Source: Frankia alni (GTDB taxonomy: Bacteria; Actinomycetota; Actinomycetes; Frankiales; Frankiaceae). From it: a stretch of 40,342 nucleotides of DNA. Shown here one piece after another: positions 1 to 8,506 of this stretch; position 1 is the first letter of the stretch; each line of letters starts with the position of its first letter. The position numbers and the translations under genes were made by a program. Location of the stretch: the NCBI GenBank assembly GCA_026225295.1, contig JAMFSN010000295.1, positions 1 through 40,342 on the forward strand, written 5' to 3'. Under the pieces are notes generated by a model that did no database searches, was not told the origin of the DNA, and saw only the letters and a program-made list of their open reading frames with translations.

Positions 1-1
1 A

Positions 2-61
2 GTCGCTGCGATCGAGAGGGATCTCGTGCCCGCCTTCGGAAAGGGTTGGCTCCGGTCATGA
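2..61 (+). CDS. 3' end of a probable HicA-like toxin gene (partial)
   Basis: Only the last 19 codons are in the window, ending ...FGKGWLRS at a TGA. That TGA overlaps the ATG of the next gene as ATGA, which argues for a translationally coupled toxin-antitoxin pair. The tail resembles the C-terminus of short HicA-type mRNA interferases that precede this kind of HicB antitoxin in actinobacteria. This is recall of the family pattern, not an alignment. The catalytic part (double-stranded-RNA-binding-like fold with an essential His) lies outside the window, so identity and intactness cannot be judged. Confidence 0.45.
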   Translation, partial: VAAIERDLVPAFGKGWLRS

Positions 62-483
62 CCACCGGTGAGAAGCGCACCACCTACCGCGTCGAGGTGC
101 ACCGTGAGGGCGACGCGTGGGTCGCGGACGTCCCCGACGTCCCCGGTGCGCACACCTACGCGCGGAGCGTGCGGGCCCTGGAGGGCAACATCCGCGAAGT
201 GATCGCGCTCATGACCGATACCGACGATGAACAGAGCTTCGATGTCGAGGTCGTCCTGGGAGGCGACGAACCGGCGGCGTCGGCGGTGGCCGAGGCGCGC
301 CGCCTTCGGGCTGTCGCGGCCGACGCGGAGCTGAAGGCGAAGGCGGCCTTCGAGATCGCTCTGAAGAGTCTGAAGGGGCTCACCGGGCGAGACGCAGGAA
401 TCCTAATAGGAATGTCTCACCAGCGGGTTCATCAGGTCCGTAAGGGATCATCGAAGCGCGGCCCGCGGAACGTATCCAGCTAG
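58..483 (+). CDS. HicB-family antitoxin with C-terminal helix-turn-helix
   Basis: A 141-residue protein. The N-terminal part (TYRVEVHREGDAWVADVPDVPG, about residues 9-30) is the HicB-type partially degraded RNase H fold that binds and blocks a HicA toxin. The middle (about 70-105) is Ala/Glu/Lys-rich and helical. The end (about 108-132, GRDAGILIGMSHQRVHQVRKG) looks like a helix-turn-helix, as expected for an antitoxin that represses its own operon. The in-frame TTG at 46 is an alternative start, but the purine run at 38-45 (GGAAAGGG) fits ATG 58 better, and ATG 58 overlaps the stop of the upstream toxin-like frame. Family assignment is good; toxin specificity is unknown. Confidence 0.7.
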   Translation: MTTGEKRTTYRVEVHREGDAWVADVPDVPGAHTYARSVRALEGNIREVIALMTDTDDEQSFDVEVVLGGDEPAASAVAEARRLRAVAADAELKAKAAFEIALKSLKGLTGRDAGILIGMSHQRVHQVRKGSSKRGPRNVSS

Positions 484-678
484 GCCGTCCCGCTCTCTCC
501 CTAATCGGCGCTGGCGGACGCGCTGGGGATCGGGCCGAACCGCAAGTCTCGCCCAACCCTCGCGTGGACGTTGATCGATTCTGGCTTCGGTCGCCCGCTC
601 AGCACTGGCCACGCCCGTCCTGAGGAGCCGCTCGTCTAGGGTGCGAACGTCGGGCCCGCTCGTGAAGGAGGCTGTCCA

Positions 679-1455
679 GTGGACGTCGTGCACCTGGAGG
701 TAGAGAAGGGCGTCGCGACGATCCGGCTCGACCGGCCTCCGATGAACGCCATCGACCGGAAACTCACCGAGCAGCTGCGGGGGGCCAGCGAGGAAGCGGC
801 CCGCCGCAAGAACGTCCGGGCGATCGTCATCCACGGCGGCGAAAAGGTCTTCGCGGCCGGCGCCGATATCGCGCAGATGACGCCGATGGGCTACGTCGAG
901 ATCGTCGACTGGATCACCGAGCTGACCGCGACGTTCGAGGTCATCGCCCGGATCCCCAAGCCGGTGGTCGCGGCGGTCACCGGCTACGCCCTGGGCGGGG
1001 GGCTGGAACTGGCGCTGTGCGCCGACTTCCGGGTGTTCGCCGAGAACGCGAAGGTCGGACTGCCCGAGATCCTGCTCGGGATCATGCCCGGGGCCGGTGG
1101 CACCCAGCGGTTGCCTCGCCTGGTCGGCGCCTCGCGGGCCAAGGACCTGATCTTCACCGGGCGGCAGGTCCGGGCGGACGAAGCGCTGCGGATCGGGTTG
1201 GCCGACCGGGTCGTGCCCGCCGACGTGGTCTACACCGAGGCGGTGGCGCTGGCCCGCCGGTTCGCCGACGGCCCGGCACTGGCGCTGCGGGCCGCCAAGC
1301 GGGCCGTGGACGACGGGTTGGAGATCGATCTGGCCGCCGGGCTGCGGCTGGAGAGCACCCTGTTCTCGGGGCTGTTCGCCACCGAGGACAAGCGGGTCGG
1401 GATGGAGTCGTTCATCACCAACGGCCCGGGCAAGGCGAAGTTCAAGGGGAACTGA
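679..1455 (+). CDS. enoyl-CoA hydratase/isomerase family protein
   Basis: A 258-residue crotonase-fold protein, full length for a single-domain enoyl-CoA hydratase, which adds water to trans-2-enoyl-CoA in beta-oxidation. Visible motifs: FAAGADI (58-64) and GYALGGGLELALCADF (102-117) for the oxyanion hole, and GLPEILLGIMPGAGGTQRL (127-145). Both Glu residues that serve as acid/base in true hydratases are present (E110 in GGGLE, E130 in LPE), so hydratase activity is more likely than a divergent isomerase role. The GTG start at 679 has a strong ribosome binding site, GAAGGAGG at 664-671. It appears monocistronic. Its stop codon lies inside the first unit of a 26-bp tandem repeat. Nearby etfBA would fit fatty-acid oxidation, but acyl-CoA dehydrogenase is not here. 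Confidence 0.9.
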   Translation: MDVVHLEVEKGVATIRLDRPPMNAIDRKLTEQLRGASEEAARRKNVRAIVIHGGEKVFAAGADIAQMTPMGYVEIVDWITELTATFEVIARIPKPVVAAVTGYALGGGLELALCADFRVFAENAKVGLPEILLGIMPGAGGTQRLPRLVGASRAKDLIFTGRQVRADEALRIGLADRVVPADVVYTEAVALARRFADGPALALRAAKRAVDDGLEIDLAAGLRLESTLFSGLFATEDKRVGMESFITNGPGKAKFKGN

Positions 1456-1522
1456 ACCCGCGGGGTTCCGCGGCTCACTGAACCCGCGGGGTTCCGCGGC
1501 TCACTGAACCCGCAGGGTTCCG
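1451..1522. repeat. 26-bp tandem repeat of small palindromes between convergent genes; likely bidirectional terminator
   Basis: Two identical 26-bp units (1451-1476 and 1477-1502) are followed by a 20-bp partial unit with one change (1503-1522). Each unit holds the dyad GAACCCGCGGGGTTC, so the transcript from either strand can fold into several successive short hairpins. The first unit contains the stop codon of the hydratase gene, and the array ends 7 bp before the stop of the opposing gene. The position suggests termination for both genes. No U-tract is present, so the terminator role is inferred. Confidence 0.6.
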
Positions 1523-1529
1523 GGCCTGG

Positions 1530-2567
1530 TCAGGTCATGCTCAGGCCGACCAGGACCGGCAGGTGGTCGCTCCCGAACCGGGAGCCGGTCGCGTAGCTGG
1601 TCACGGTGAACCGGCGCGACACCAGCACGTGGTCGATGCGCACGGTCGTCGGCAGCAGCGCGACCGTGGCGCTCCAGGTCGGCGCCCAGCCGGCGTGGGC
1701 GACGTCGTGGGCGTCGCGCAGGCCGGTGTGGGCGACCCGCTCGAACGGCCGGTTGTCGCGGGTGGCGTTGAAGTCACCGGCCAGGATCAGCGGCGCCCCG
1801 CCGCGCTGGTCAGCCCGGGCCGCCTCGTGCAGGTACTGCAACTGGGTGCGCCAGCGGTCGGTCGTCGACCGGGTCTTGGGGGCCATTGTGTGGACGGCGT
1901 ACAGCGTGAACCGCCGGTTGGCGGAGAGGGTGACCGTCACCCGTTGGAACATCGTTCCGGCGACCCGCGGCGCGGCGTCGCCGGTCAGCGGGAACCGCGA
2001 GAACACCCCGGAGCCGAAGGCCCCCAGATCGAGGTGGACCGCCTGGTAGCGGTATCCGGCCAGCGCCCCGGTCCGGCGCAGATCGCCGTAGCTGGTCGGG
2101 GAGAGTTCCTCGAGGACGACGAGGTCGGGGTGCTGGGCCTTGATCTGGGTGCCCAGCCCGCCCGCGGCCGGGTTGTCGTACCGCACGTTGGCGGTCAACA
2201 GCCGTAGCCCGGTCGCCCCGGCCGGGGCCGCCGGTGGGCTGCCCGGCCACACCTCGGGCGCGAGGACCAGCAGATGCAGGACGACCAGGGCCGCCCCGGC
2301 GATGGTGAGCAGGTTGCGGCGTAAGGCGAACCCGACCGCGATGGCCGGGTAGGCGAGCAGGTAGATCAGCGGTGATAGCGCGTCGATCGCCGGATACGGC
2401 CAGCCGATGGCGTCATCGAGGTGGCTGTAGCGACCTACCGCGATCAGCGCCAGACCGCCGAGCACGGTCCAGGTCGCCGCGACGAGCGCGACGCGGGCCC
2501 AGGAGTCGGGCGGGTCATCGAGATCCTCGAGGGCGGTCGGCCAGTTCGACCCGGGCGCGGTGGTCAC
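1530..2567 (-). CDS. membrane-anchored endonuclease/exonuclease/phosphatase (EEP) family protein
   Basis: The N-terminal third contains about three hydrophobic segments (VALVAATWTVLGGLALIAV, LSPLIYLLAYPAIAVGFAL, LLTIAGAALVVLHLLVLA). The rest is an EEP domain, the Mg-dependent fold of DNase I and sphingomyelinases: LLTANVRYDN, DLVVLEEL (catalytic Glu), AVHTM, LAGDFNAT (catalytic GDFN), RIDHVLVS and GSDHLPV (catalytic SDH). The domain should face outside or the membrane surface. The substrate cannot be predicted: nucleic acid, phospholipid or phosphoester are all possible. The start is uncertain. The frame is open to a GTG at 2714, which would overlap the upstream gene by 55 bp; other GTGs are at 2609 and 2567. 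I prefer 2567 because it avoids the overlap and precedes the first membrane segment, but none has a strong ribosome binding site. Confidence 0.8.
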   Translation of the reverse strand: MTTAPGSNWPTALEDLDDPPDSWARVALVAATWTVLGGLALIAVGRYSHLDDAIGWPYPAIDALSPLIYLLAYPAIAVGFALRRNLLTIAGAALVVLHLLVLAPEVWPGSPPAAPAGATGLRLLTANVRYDNPAAGGLGTQIKAQHPDLVVLEELSPTSYGDLRRTGALAGYRYQAVHLDLGAFGSGVFSRFPLTGDAAPRVAGTMFQRVTVTLSANRRFTLYAVHTMAPKTRSTTDRWRTQLQYLHEAARADQRGGAPLILAGDFNATRDNRPFERVAHTGLRDAHDVAHAGWAPTWSATVALLPTTVRIDHVLVSRRFTVTSYATGSRFGSDHLPVLVGLSMT

Positions 2568-2659
2568 CGCACCAGGGTGCCGTGGGCCGTCGTGGTCGCC
2601 GATCACCACCCCCGCCGCCGGCCGGTCGGCGCCGGTTCGCGCCGACCGGGCCGGGCCGC

Positions 2660-4570
2660 CTACGCGGTGGCCGCGGACGGCCCGCGCAGGAGGGCGGCCG
2701 CTTCCGTCCGCCACTCCCGGACGGCGACGATCCGGGAGTGCCCGGCGATCTCGGTGTCCAGCTCGGTCAGTTTGCGGGCCAGCCGACCCGATTCGAGATG
2801 CCGGGCCAGCTGGACGGATCGGTGGCCGGCGTCCAGGGCCGCTTCGACGTCCGAGCTGGGCTGCCGCAGGTAGGCCAGGGCCAGGTCGGCCTCGGCGTAG
2901 CTACGGGTCCGGGTCCGTTCCCCGGACTGGATCCGCCGGGCTTCCAGCAGCCACTTCTCGGCCTCGCGGGGCCGTTTGAGCAGCAGCAGGCAGTGGCCGT
3001 GGCACTCGGCGACGTCGGCCTGGTTGTAGTGCGACGCCCAGGGCGGGCCGCCGTCCGCCGTCGCCTTGTTGATCGCCTTGTCCATGAACGAGAGCTGCCG
3101 GGCGACGCCCGCGTCGTCCCCGAGCCGGGCGTGGGCCCAGGCCGCCTTGTCGTGCAGCATCGCGCGGACACTGGGTGTCGAGTGCCGTTCGGACCGGTCG
3201 AGGGCGGCCCGGGCCAGCGACAGGCTCTGCCGCAGGTGGCCGAGCATCGCCGCCTGGTCGCTCATGGCCGCCAGCACCCGGCCGGACAGCATCACGTCCT
3301 CGGCGTGCTCGGCGAGCGCCAGGGCCTGGACGTAGTACCGCTGGGCCAGCGACTGGCGGTCGGAATCCTGGGCGAGCCAGCCGCAGAACTGGGTGAGTTC
3401 GGACAGGGCGGAGAACAGGTCCGTCCCGGTGCCCCCGCCGCCCAGCGCGGCGCGGGTGCGGTCGTGCAGAAAACTGATCACCTGGGCCCGGATCTCGCCG
3501 CTGCCGTACCGGGCGTCGAGCCGCCGGAACGTGTCGGTCATGTCCCGGATCATCGAGCCGGTCGGGGCGGGCCCGAACCCCTGGTCGGCCGGGGGATCCC
3601 CGACCGGGTCGATGACGCCGGTCAGGGCGCGGAGTACGGGGTCGGCAAATGCCGTGGCGACGAAGGCCGTTCCTTCGAGTATGAGGTCGCGCCGTCGCAT
3701 GTCTCTTCCTGACAGACCAACAAGGGTTCGCAAAGTGTCGGTGGGGTGGTCGGCCACGCCGAGCCCGAGCTCGTCGTCGCCGAAATGTGTTTCGCCGCGC
3801 CAGCCGAGATCGGCCGGGCTCACCGGATAGCCAACGACGGCCGACAGTTCCGCGGCGGCCAGTTCGGCGACCATCGGATCGCGGGGCCGCATTCCCCGTC
3901 GCCAGTGGCCGATGGTGGTGCGGGCCAGGCCGAGTTCCGAGCGCCGGTGGCGCCGCGACCGTTCGTTCACCTGCCGGGCGAACCGGCTGTCGGAGACGCC
4001 CGTTTCGGCGAGCAGTCGGGCAAAGAAATTTGCTCCCGCGGCATCCGGTGCGGCGACCGACTGGTGCGGCGGGCCCGGTGGCCCCGGGGGAGCCTCGGGA
4101 GCCGGACGCGCCGGGTCGGCCGGCGGTGACGCGGTGCAGGCCGGCGGTGGTGGCGCGGCGGGGGGAGGGGCGGACAGCTCCGGGTTCGGGGGTCGGGCCG
4201 CCAGATGGGCCCGGACCCGGGGCCGGGCCGGCGGTGGCGGGCTCTGGGTCGGTAGAACCGGGGGGCTGGGCAGCACTGGGGGGGCTGCCGGGCTGACCGT
4301 GGCGGTCACCCTCGCGACGGCGGTGGCCGCGGTGACGGACGCCTTCGATGAGGTGGCCGCTGATGAGGTGGCCCCGAATGACGCCGGTGCGCCGGGCGGA
4401 CGGCCCGGCAAGGAATCGGGAGGTCCGCCGGGCGGCCAGCCCGGCGGCGTGGTGGTCAACCGGCCGGGTTGCTCACCCGGCGATGTATCTGGAGGTCCGC
4501 CCGTCGCTGAACCGGACGGAACCGTGGGCGTTTCGCCGCCTGGATCGACGGTCGCCGGCATGCCATTCAT
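2660..4570 (-). CDS. helix-turn-helix/TPR-type regulator with long Pro-rich N-terminus (NsdA-like)
   Basis: A 636-residue protein. Residues 1-180 are low-complexity Pro/Ala/Gly-rich and probably disordered. About 180-255 (NFFARLLAETGVSDSRFARQVNE...TTIGHWRRGMRPR) is an XRE-like helix-turn-helix, followed by SPADLGWRGE. The long C-terminal half is all-helical with TPR-like repeats (for example LAQRYYVQALALAEHAEDVMLSGRVLAAMSDQA). This layout matches the actinobacterial family that includes NsdA-type regulators of differentiation and antibiotic production; assignment to NsdA itself is not claimed. The chosen ATG at 4570 has a GGGGG four bases upstream, and a second ATG follows at 4561. The Pro-rich leader is longer than I expect for the family, so a downstream start is possible. 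No ligand or target can be inferred. Confidence 0.7.
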   Translation of the reverse strand: MNGMPATVDPGGETPTVPSGSATGGPPDTSPGEQPGRLTTTPPGWPPGGPPDSLPGRPPGAPASFGATSSAATSSKASVTAATAVARVTATVSPAAPPVLPSPPVLPTQSPPPPARPRVRAHLAARPPNPELSAPPPAAPPPPACTASPPADPARPAPEAPPGPPGPPHQSVAAPDAAGANFFARLLAETGVSDSRFARQVNERSRRHRRSELGLARTTIGHWRRGMRPRDPMVAELAAAELSAVVGYPVSPADLGWRGETHFGDDELGLGVADHPTDTLRTLVGLSGRDMRRRDLILEGTAFVATAFADPVLRALTGVIDPVGDPPADQGFGPAPTGSMIRDMTDTFRRLDARYGSGEIRAQVISFLHDRTRAALGGGGTGTDLFSALSELTQFCGWLAQDSDRQSLAQRYYVQALALAEHAEDVMLSGRVLAAMSDQAAMLGHLRQSLSLARAALDRSERHSTPSVRAMLHDKAAWAHARLGDDAGVARQLSFMDKAINKATADGGPPWASHYNQADVAECHGHCLLLLKRPREAEKWLLEARRIQSGERTRTRSYAEADLALAYLRQPSSDVEAALDAGHRSVQLARHLESGRLARKLTELDTEIAGHSRIVAVREWRTEAAALLRGPSAATA

Positions 4571-4589
4571 CGTGCCCCCGTTCGCACCG

Positions 4590-4622
4590 ATGTAGACGAT
4601 TTGTAATATTTAGTTGTATTTC
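4590..4622 (-). promoter_or_regulatory. AT-rich promoter candidate for the helix-turn-helix/TPR regulator gene
   Basis: About 30 bp with mostly A and T, including the palindrome AATATT (4605-4610), sit 20-50 bp upstream of the leftward ATG at 4570. In DNA of this GC content such a patch usually marks an RNA polymerase melting region. No clean -35 hexamer is visible, so the sigma factor class is unknown. Confidence 0.35.
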
Positions 4623-5011
4623 TCCGCCGGCTTAGCCGCCGCGGGAGGGGGCGATCGGCGACCCCTATTTCGCTTTGTTAGGTGCTATCCCGCCTTCCGT
4701 TGCCTCTTGGGTTCAGAAAGTAGTGGATCTGTAACCAGCACGGTGGTCGGTGTGCAGAACCGGGCGCGAGTGCACAGTCGCCGCGGGCGGGTCGCCGGTG
4801 GGTCGCGGGCGGCGGATGGTCCGCCCGGCCGGGTCCCGGCGGCGGGGCCCGCTCGGCGGCGGGCCCCGGCCGCACACCGCGAGCGCTGGGCCGGACGTCT
4901 GAACCGGACAACGGTTAGTGTTGGTCGTAACGATTCGCTGGGTCGGTGCGGCAAGGCCCGACCCGGTCGGCACAACATCGGTCGCGCCTTGTCAAGATGC
5001 GGCGAGCATCA

Positions 5012-5026
5012 CGGTGACGATCACCG
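5012..5026. promoter_or_regulatory. 6-3-6 inverted repeat upstream of etfB; operator candidate
   Basis: CGGTGA and TCACCG form a perfect dyad with a 3-bp centre. It sits 77 bp before the etfB start, a position suited to a dimeric repressor. No regulator is identified. Confidence 0.3.
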
Positions 5027-5102
5027 CGCGTGTACGTGCAACAGGTGCGACGATGTCGATGAGTAAGCATCACCATGTGCGTGTCTACGGAGGCCCAAAG
5101 GC

Positions 5103-5888
5103 GTGAACATCGTCGTTACCGTCAAGCAGGTGCCTGACACCTGGGCGGAGAAGAAGCTCGACGCATCGGACCGGACCACGGACCGAAAGAGTGTCGACAA
5201 CGTCATGAACGAGATGGACGAGTACGGGGTCGAGGAGGCTCTGCGCATCAAGGAAGCGCACGGTGGTGAGGTGACGGTTGTCACCATGGGCCCCCAGAAG
5301 GCCGTCGAAACCATCCGTAAGGCCCTTTCCATGGGGGCCGACAAGGCGGTTCACCTGACCGACGACGCGCTGCACGGCTCGGACGCCCTGCAGACCTCGA
5401 AGGCGCTGGCCAAGGTCATCGCGACCTTGTCGCCGGACCTGGTGATCACGGCGACCGAGGCTTCCGACGCCCGGGGCGGGGTCATGGGTGCGCTGCTGGC
5501 CGAGCGGCTCGGCCTGCCGCAGCTCACGCTGGCCCGCAAGGTGACCGTCGACCCGGCCGCCGGCACGGTCCAGATCGAGCGTCAGGCCGACAACGGCTAC
5601 GCGCTCGTCGAGGCGTCGCTGCCGGCCGTGGTCGGGGTCGTCGAGAAGATCAACGAGCCGCGGTACCCGTCCTTCAAGGGCATCATGGCCGCGAAGAAGA
5701 AGCCACTGACGACGTTGGGGGTCGGCGAAGCCGGTCTGGACGCGTCCGAGGTCGGGCTGGCGTCCGCGGGCAGCAAGGTGGACGACGCCGAGCCGCGGCC
5801 GCCGCGTCAGAGCGGCACGATCGTCAAGGACGAGGGTGACGGCGGCGCGAAGATCGCCGAGTTCCTCGCCACGCAGAAGCTGATCTGA
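5103..5888 (+). CDS. etfB: electron transfer flavoprotein beta subunit
   Basis: A 261-residue EtfB (FixA) protein, standard length. It starts NIVVTVKQVPDTWAEKKLD and shows the EtfB core MNEMDEYGVEEALRIKE, VTVVTMGP, the AMP-binding-region segment VITATEASDARGGVMGALLAERLGLPQLT, and VVGVVEKINEPRYPSFKGIMAAKKKP. With EtfA it forms a soluble heterodimer that carries electrons from acyl-CoA and other dehydrogenases to the membrane via ETF-quinone oxidoreductase. The GTG start has GGAGG at 5089-5093, nine bases upstream. etfA follows 13 bp later in the same operon. Confidence 0.96.
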   Translation: MNIVVTVKQVPDTWAEKKLDASDRTTDRKSVDNVMNEMDEYGVEEALRIKEAHGGEVTVVTMGPQKAVETIRKALSMGADKAVHLTDDALHGSDALQTSKALAKVIATLSPDLVITATEASDARGGVMGALLAERLGLPQLTLARKVTVDPAAGTVQIERQADNGYALVEASLPAVVGVVEKINEPRYPSFKGIMAAKKKPLTTLGVGEAGLDASEVGLASAGSKVDDAEPRPPRQSGTIVKDEGDGGAKIAEFLATQKLI

Positions 5889-5901
5889 GGGGTTTCGATC
5901 A

Positions 5902-6858
5902 ATGGCTGAGGTTCTCGTTCTCGTCGAGCACGCCGACGGGGAACCGAAGAAGGTCACGGCCGAGCTGCTGACCTTGGCCCGCACGCTCGGAGAGCCGTCG
6001 GCGGTCTTCCTCGGTGGCCCGGGCACGTACGCGAAGGCCAAGGAGTACCTGGCTCAGTACGGCGCGGCCAAGGTCTACGTCGGGGAGTCCGACGACCTGG
6101 CCGACTACGTCGTCGCGCCGGCCGCCGAGGTGCTCGCGAAGCTGATCGCGTCGGCCTCCCCGGTGGCGGTCCTGACCGCCGCGACGCCGGACGCCCGGGA
6201 GACCGCCGCCCGCGCGGCGGCCAAGTCCGACTCGGGATTTCTGTGGGACGCGGTCGGCCTCACTCCGGAGCTGGTCGCCACCCAGGGCATCTTCGGTGGT
6301 TCCACGATCGTCCAGTCGCACGTCACCAAGGGCATCCCGGTGATCGCGGTCCGGCCGAACTCGACGGCCGCCGAGGCCGCTCCGGGGACGCCCACCGAGG
6401 AGCAGCTCACCATCGAGGTTTCCGACGTCGCGAAGACGGCGAAGATCGTCGACCGGGTGGTCGAGGCGAAGTCCGGGCGGCCGGACCTCACCGAGGCGCA
6501 GATCGTCGTGTCCGGTGGGCGCGGCCTGGGCGCGGGCGAGAACTTCGCCCTCGTCGAGAAGCTCGCCGACTCGCTCGGGGCGGCGGTCGGCGCGTCCCGC
6601 GCGGCGACCGACGCGGGCTGGTACCCGCACCAGAATCAGGTCGGCCAGACCGGCAAGACGGTGTCGCCGCAGCTCTACGTGGCGGTCGGCATCTCCGGGG
6701 CGATCCAGCACCGGGCCGGCATGCAGACCTCGAAGACGATCGTGGCCATCAACAAGGACCCCGAGGCGCCGATCTTCGAACTGGCCGACTTCGGGCTGGT
6801 CGGCGACCTGTTCCAGGTCGTTCCGCAGCTCACCGACGAGGTCGAGAAGCGCAAGTAG
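5902..6858 (+). CDS. etfA: electron transfer flavoprotein alpha subunit
   Basis: A 318-residue EtfA (FixB), full length. The N-terminal Rossmann-like half ([22 protein letters not shown]) is followed by the FAD domain: [41 protein letters not shown] and the EtfA signature [17 protein letters not shown]...IVAIN with its FAD-contacting residues. The ribosome binding site GAGGGG (5887-5892) overlaps the etfB stop codon, so the two genes are coupled. The gene ends at a strong hairpin shared with the opposing mycofactocin-type pair. ETF receives electrons from several dehydrogenases; a direct link to the neighbouring mycofactocin genes is only suggested by position. Confidence 0.96.
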   Translation: MAEVLVLVEHADGEPKKVTAELLTLARTLGEPSAVFLGGPGTYAKAKEYLAQYGAAKVYVGESDDLADYVVAPAAEVLAKLIASASPVAVLTAATPDARETAARAAAKSDSGFLWDAVGLTPELVATQGIFGGSTIVQSHVTKGIPVIAVRPNSTAAEAAPGTPTEEQLTIEVSDVAKTAKIVDRVVEAKSGRPDLTEAQIVVSGGRGLGAGENFALVEKLADSLGAAVGASRAATDAGWYPHQNQVGQTGKTVSPQLYVAVGISGAIQHRAGMQTSKTIVAINKDPEAPIFELADFGLVGDLFQVVPQLTDEVEKRK

Positions 6859-6881
6859 CTTTCGTCCGGTCTCCAGCGTCC

Positions 6882-6916
6882 CGGCCGGGCCGCGGCCTCG
6901 CGCCGTGGCCCGGCCG
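6882..6916. terminator. 15-bp-stem hairpin between etfA and the convergent SDR gene
   Basis: The left arm (6882-6896) and right arm (6902-6916) pair at 14 of 15 positions around the 5-nt loop CTCGC. It lies 24 bp after the etfA stop and 50 bp before the opposing gene's stop, so it can terminate from both sides. There is no U-run, as is usual for actinobacterial terminators. Confidence 0.7.
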
Positions 6917-6966
6917 TTGCGCGTCCCGACCTGTCTGCCTGGTCGGCGCCGGCTCCCGTGTGCTCG

Positions 6967-7770
6967 TCAGCCCTGGAAGCCGGCGTCGACCGGCAGGACC
7001 GTGCCGGTGACCGCTCCGGCGGCCGGGGAACACAACCAGGCGACCGCCGCGGCGACCTCGGCCGGGTCCAGCAACCGACGTTGCAGGGCGTGGTCGGCGA
7101 ACGATTCGACTCCCGCGAGGCCGTAGATCCGGGCTGTCTCGGCGAGCATCGTCGTGTCCATCGAGCCGGGACAGACGACATTCGCGGTCACCCGGGTCCC
7201 GACCAGGTCGGCGGCCAGCCCCCGGACCAGCCCGACCACCCCGTGCTTGGCGGCGCAGTAGGCGGCCAGACCGTACAGCCCGCGGGTCCCGGCGGCCGAC
7301 GAGACCGCCACGAAGCGGCCGGCGGGCGCGTTCCTGATCGCGGGCAGGGCTGCCCGGACCAGGTGGAACACGCCGTCCAGGGCGACGGCATTGACGGTCC
7401 GCCAGGTCTCGTCGTCGGTCTCCCACAACGGTCGGCCGCCGGCGATGACGCCCGCGACGGCCACCGCCACGTCCAGGCGGCCGAATTCCCGCAGGGCGAG
7501 CGCCGCCGCCGCGTCGAGTTCACCCTGCTCGCGCACGTCGGCCCGGATCGCGATCGCCTGTTGGCAACCGGCCGCCACCGCGTCGAGGTCCGCTTTGGTC
7601 GAGTTCGGGTAGCCGTCGGCGGGGTGGTGGTCGGCCGGCTTGTCGAGGGCGATGTCGGTTGCGATGTCGGTGAGGACGAGGCGGAAGCCGGCCGCGTCGA
7701 GCGCGGCGGCGACGGCCGCGCCGAGCCCCCGGCCGGCTCCGGTCACCAGCGCGACGGGGGCGTCATCCAT
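6967..7770 (-). CDS. SDR oxidoreductase of the mycofactocin-associated type
   Basis: A 267-residue short-chain dehydrogenase with the NAD-binding motif TGAGRGLG (10-17), AVAG (105-108), N127, S157/S158 and the catalytic YxxxK (Y171, K175). Between beta-strand 2 (LVLTDIA) and the ADVR segment it has about 40 extra residues (37-75, including [18 protein letters not shown]). That insertion characterises the actinobacterial SDR groups that depend on or accompany mycofactocin, where NADH stays bound and mycofactocin takes the electrons. Its start overlaps the end of mftE by 8 bp, so the two are translated together. The substrate is unknown (alcohols or terpenoid-like alcohols in relatives). An ordinary 3-oxoacyl-ACP-reductase-like role is the main alternative. 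Confidence 0.82.
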   Translation of the reverse strand: MDDAPVALVTGAGRGLGAAVAAALDAAGFRLVLTDIATDIALDKPADHHPADGYPNSTKADLDAVAAGCQQAIAIRADVREQGELDAAAALALREFGRLDVAVAVAGVIAGGRPLWETDDETWRTVNAVALDGVFHLVRAALPAIRNAPAGRFVAVSSAAGTRGLYGLAAYCAAKHGVVGLVRGLAADLVGTRVTANVVCPGSMDTTMLAETARIYGLAGVESFADHALQRRLLDPAEVAAAVAWLCSPAAGAVTGTVLPVDAGFQG

Positions 7771-8506
7771 CCGGCTCTCCTTCGTATGCCGTTGGGGCCG
7801 GGTCCCGGGCCGCGACCGCGGCCACCAGGTCGTTCCGCAGGTCGGTGAACAGCCGTTCTCCTTCGGCGGCCGAGGCGCCGGCCGGGTCGCCGAGCACGCC
7901 GTTCGGACTCAGGGCCCGGACCCCGTGCCGGACGAGCTCCGCGACCGTCGGTGGCGGTGACGGCCCGGCGGCCGCCGCGCCCGACCGGACCAGGCCCGGC
8001 GCCAGGTGCAGCATCAACGACGTCTCGTCCCGGCCGGCATGCTGTCCGCCGCGCCCCGCGGTCGAGGGTCGCGGCGCCCACACCAGCACCCGCCGGCCTT
8101 CAGCGGCGAGCAGTCGCGCGGCCCGGCCGACCGCCACCGCGTTGCCACCGTGCCCGTTGACCAGGACGATCCCTCGGGCGGTGGCGTCCAGCGAGCGGAC
8201 GAGTTCGACCACCGCCAGTTCCAGCACCGCGGTGCCGAGCGACATCGTCGCCGGGAATCCGGCATGCTCGCCGCTCGCGCCGTAAGCCAGCGCGGGCGCG
8301 ACGAGCACATCGGGACGGTGGGCGGCCAGCGCGGCGGCCAATGCCGCGGCGACGATCGTGTCGGTGCCGGCGGGCAGGTGCGGGCCGTGCTGTTCGGTGC
8401 TCCCGAGGGGGAGCGCGACCAGCGGCAGCGCTTCCCTGGCGGGCCCGGCCAGCTCCGGCCACGTCAGCCGATCCAGCCGCCGCTCCCCATCGGCCTCCGC
8501 GTCCAT
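7763..8506 (-). CDS. mftE: mycofactocin maturation peptidase MftE (creatininase family)
   Basis: A 247-residue creatininase-fold metalloprotein. Metal-ligand motifs are all present: GSTEQHGPH (E38, H40), TDT (D49), VNGHGGN (H119) and GRDETS (E161). The segments APALAYGASGEHAGF and NGVLGDPAGASAAEGERLF match MftE rather than creatininase proper. In the known pathway MftE cleaves the MftC-modified MftA peptide, releasing the C-terminal Val-Tyr-derived part that MftD oxidises. I chose ATG 8506; the frame is open to 8626, but the extra 40 residues are Arg/Gly/Pro-rich and unlike the family. No strong ribosome binding site is seen. It overlaps the mycofactocin-type SDR gene. mftA, mftB, mftC and mftD are absent from this window. 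Confidence 0.85.
   Translation of the reverse strand: MDAEADGERRLDRLTWPELAGPAREALPLVALPLGSTEQHGPHLPAGTDTIVAAALAAALAAHRPDVLVAPALAYGASGEHAGFPATMSLGTAVLELAVVELVRSLDATARGIVLVNGHGGNAVAVGRAARLLAAEGRRVLVWAPRPSTAGRGGQHAGRDETSLMLHLAPGLVRSGAAAAGPSPPPTVAELVRHGVRALSPNGVLGDPAGASAAEGERLFTDLRNDLVAAVAARDPAPTAYEGEPDG

Larger units (their letters stand above)
4571..5102. other. 532-bp divergent intergenic region without a convincing gene
   Basis: It lies between the divergent regulator and etfB genes. The left edge has an AT-rich patch (4590-4622), rare in this DNA and probably the promoter of the leftward regulator gene. A perfect dyad CGGTGA-CGA-TCACCG (5012-5026) lies 77 bp upstream of etfB. The rest is GC-rich. 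Open frames cross it, but their predicted proteins are Arg/Gly/Pro-rich without domain character, so I call none of them a gene. Confidence 0.6.

Noticed and set aside
1451-1522. CRISPR-like array
   Set aside because: The units are directly adjacent without unique spacers and no cas gene is in the window.
4989-5021. TTGTCA as a -35 element for etfB
   Set aside because: No acceptable -10 hexamer follows at 16-19 bp; the nearest candidate needs a 21-bp spacer.
4614-5066. 150-codon open frame in the etfB upstream region
   Set aside because: Arg/Gly/Cys-rich composition with no domain, no ribosome binding site and overlap with likely regulatory DNA. Long chance frames are common at this GC content.
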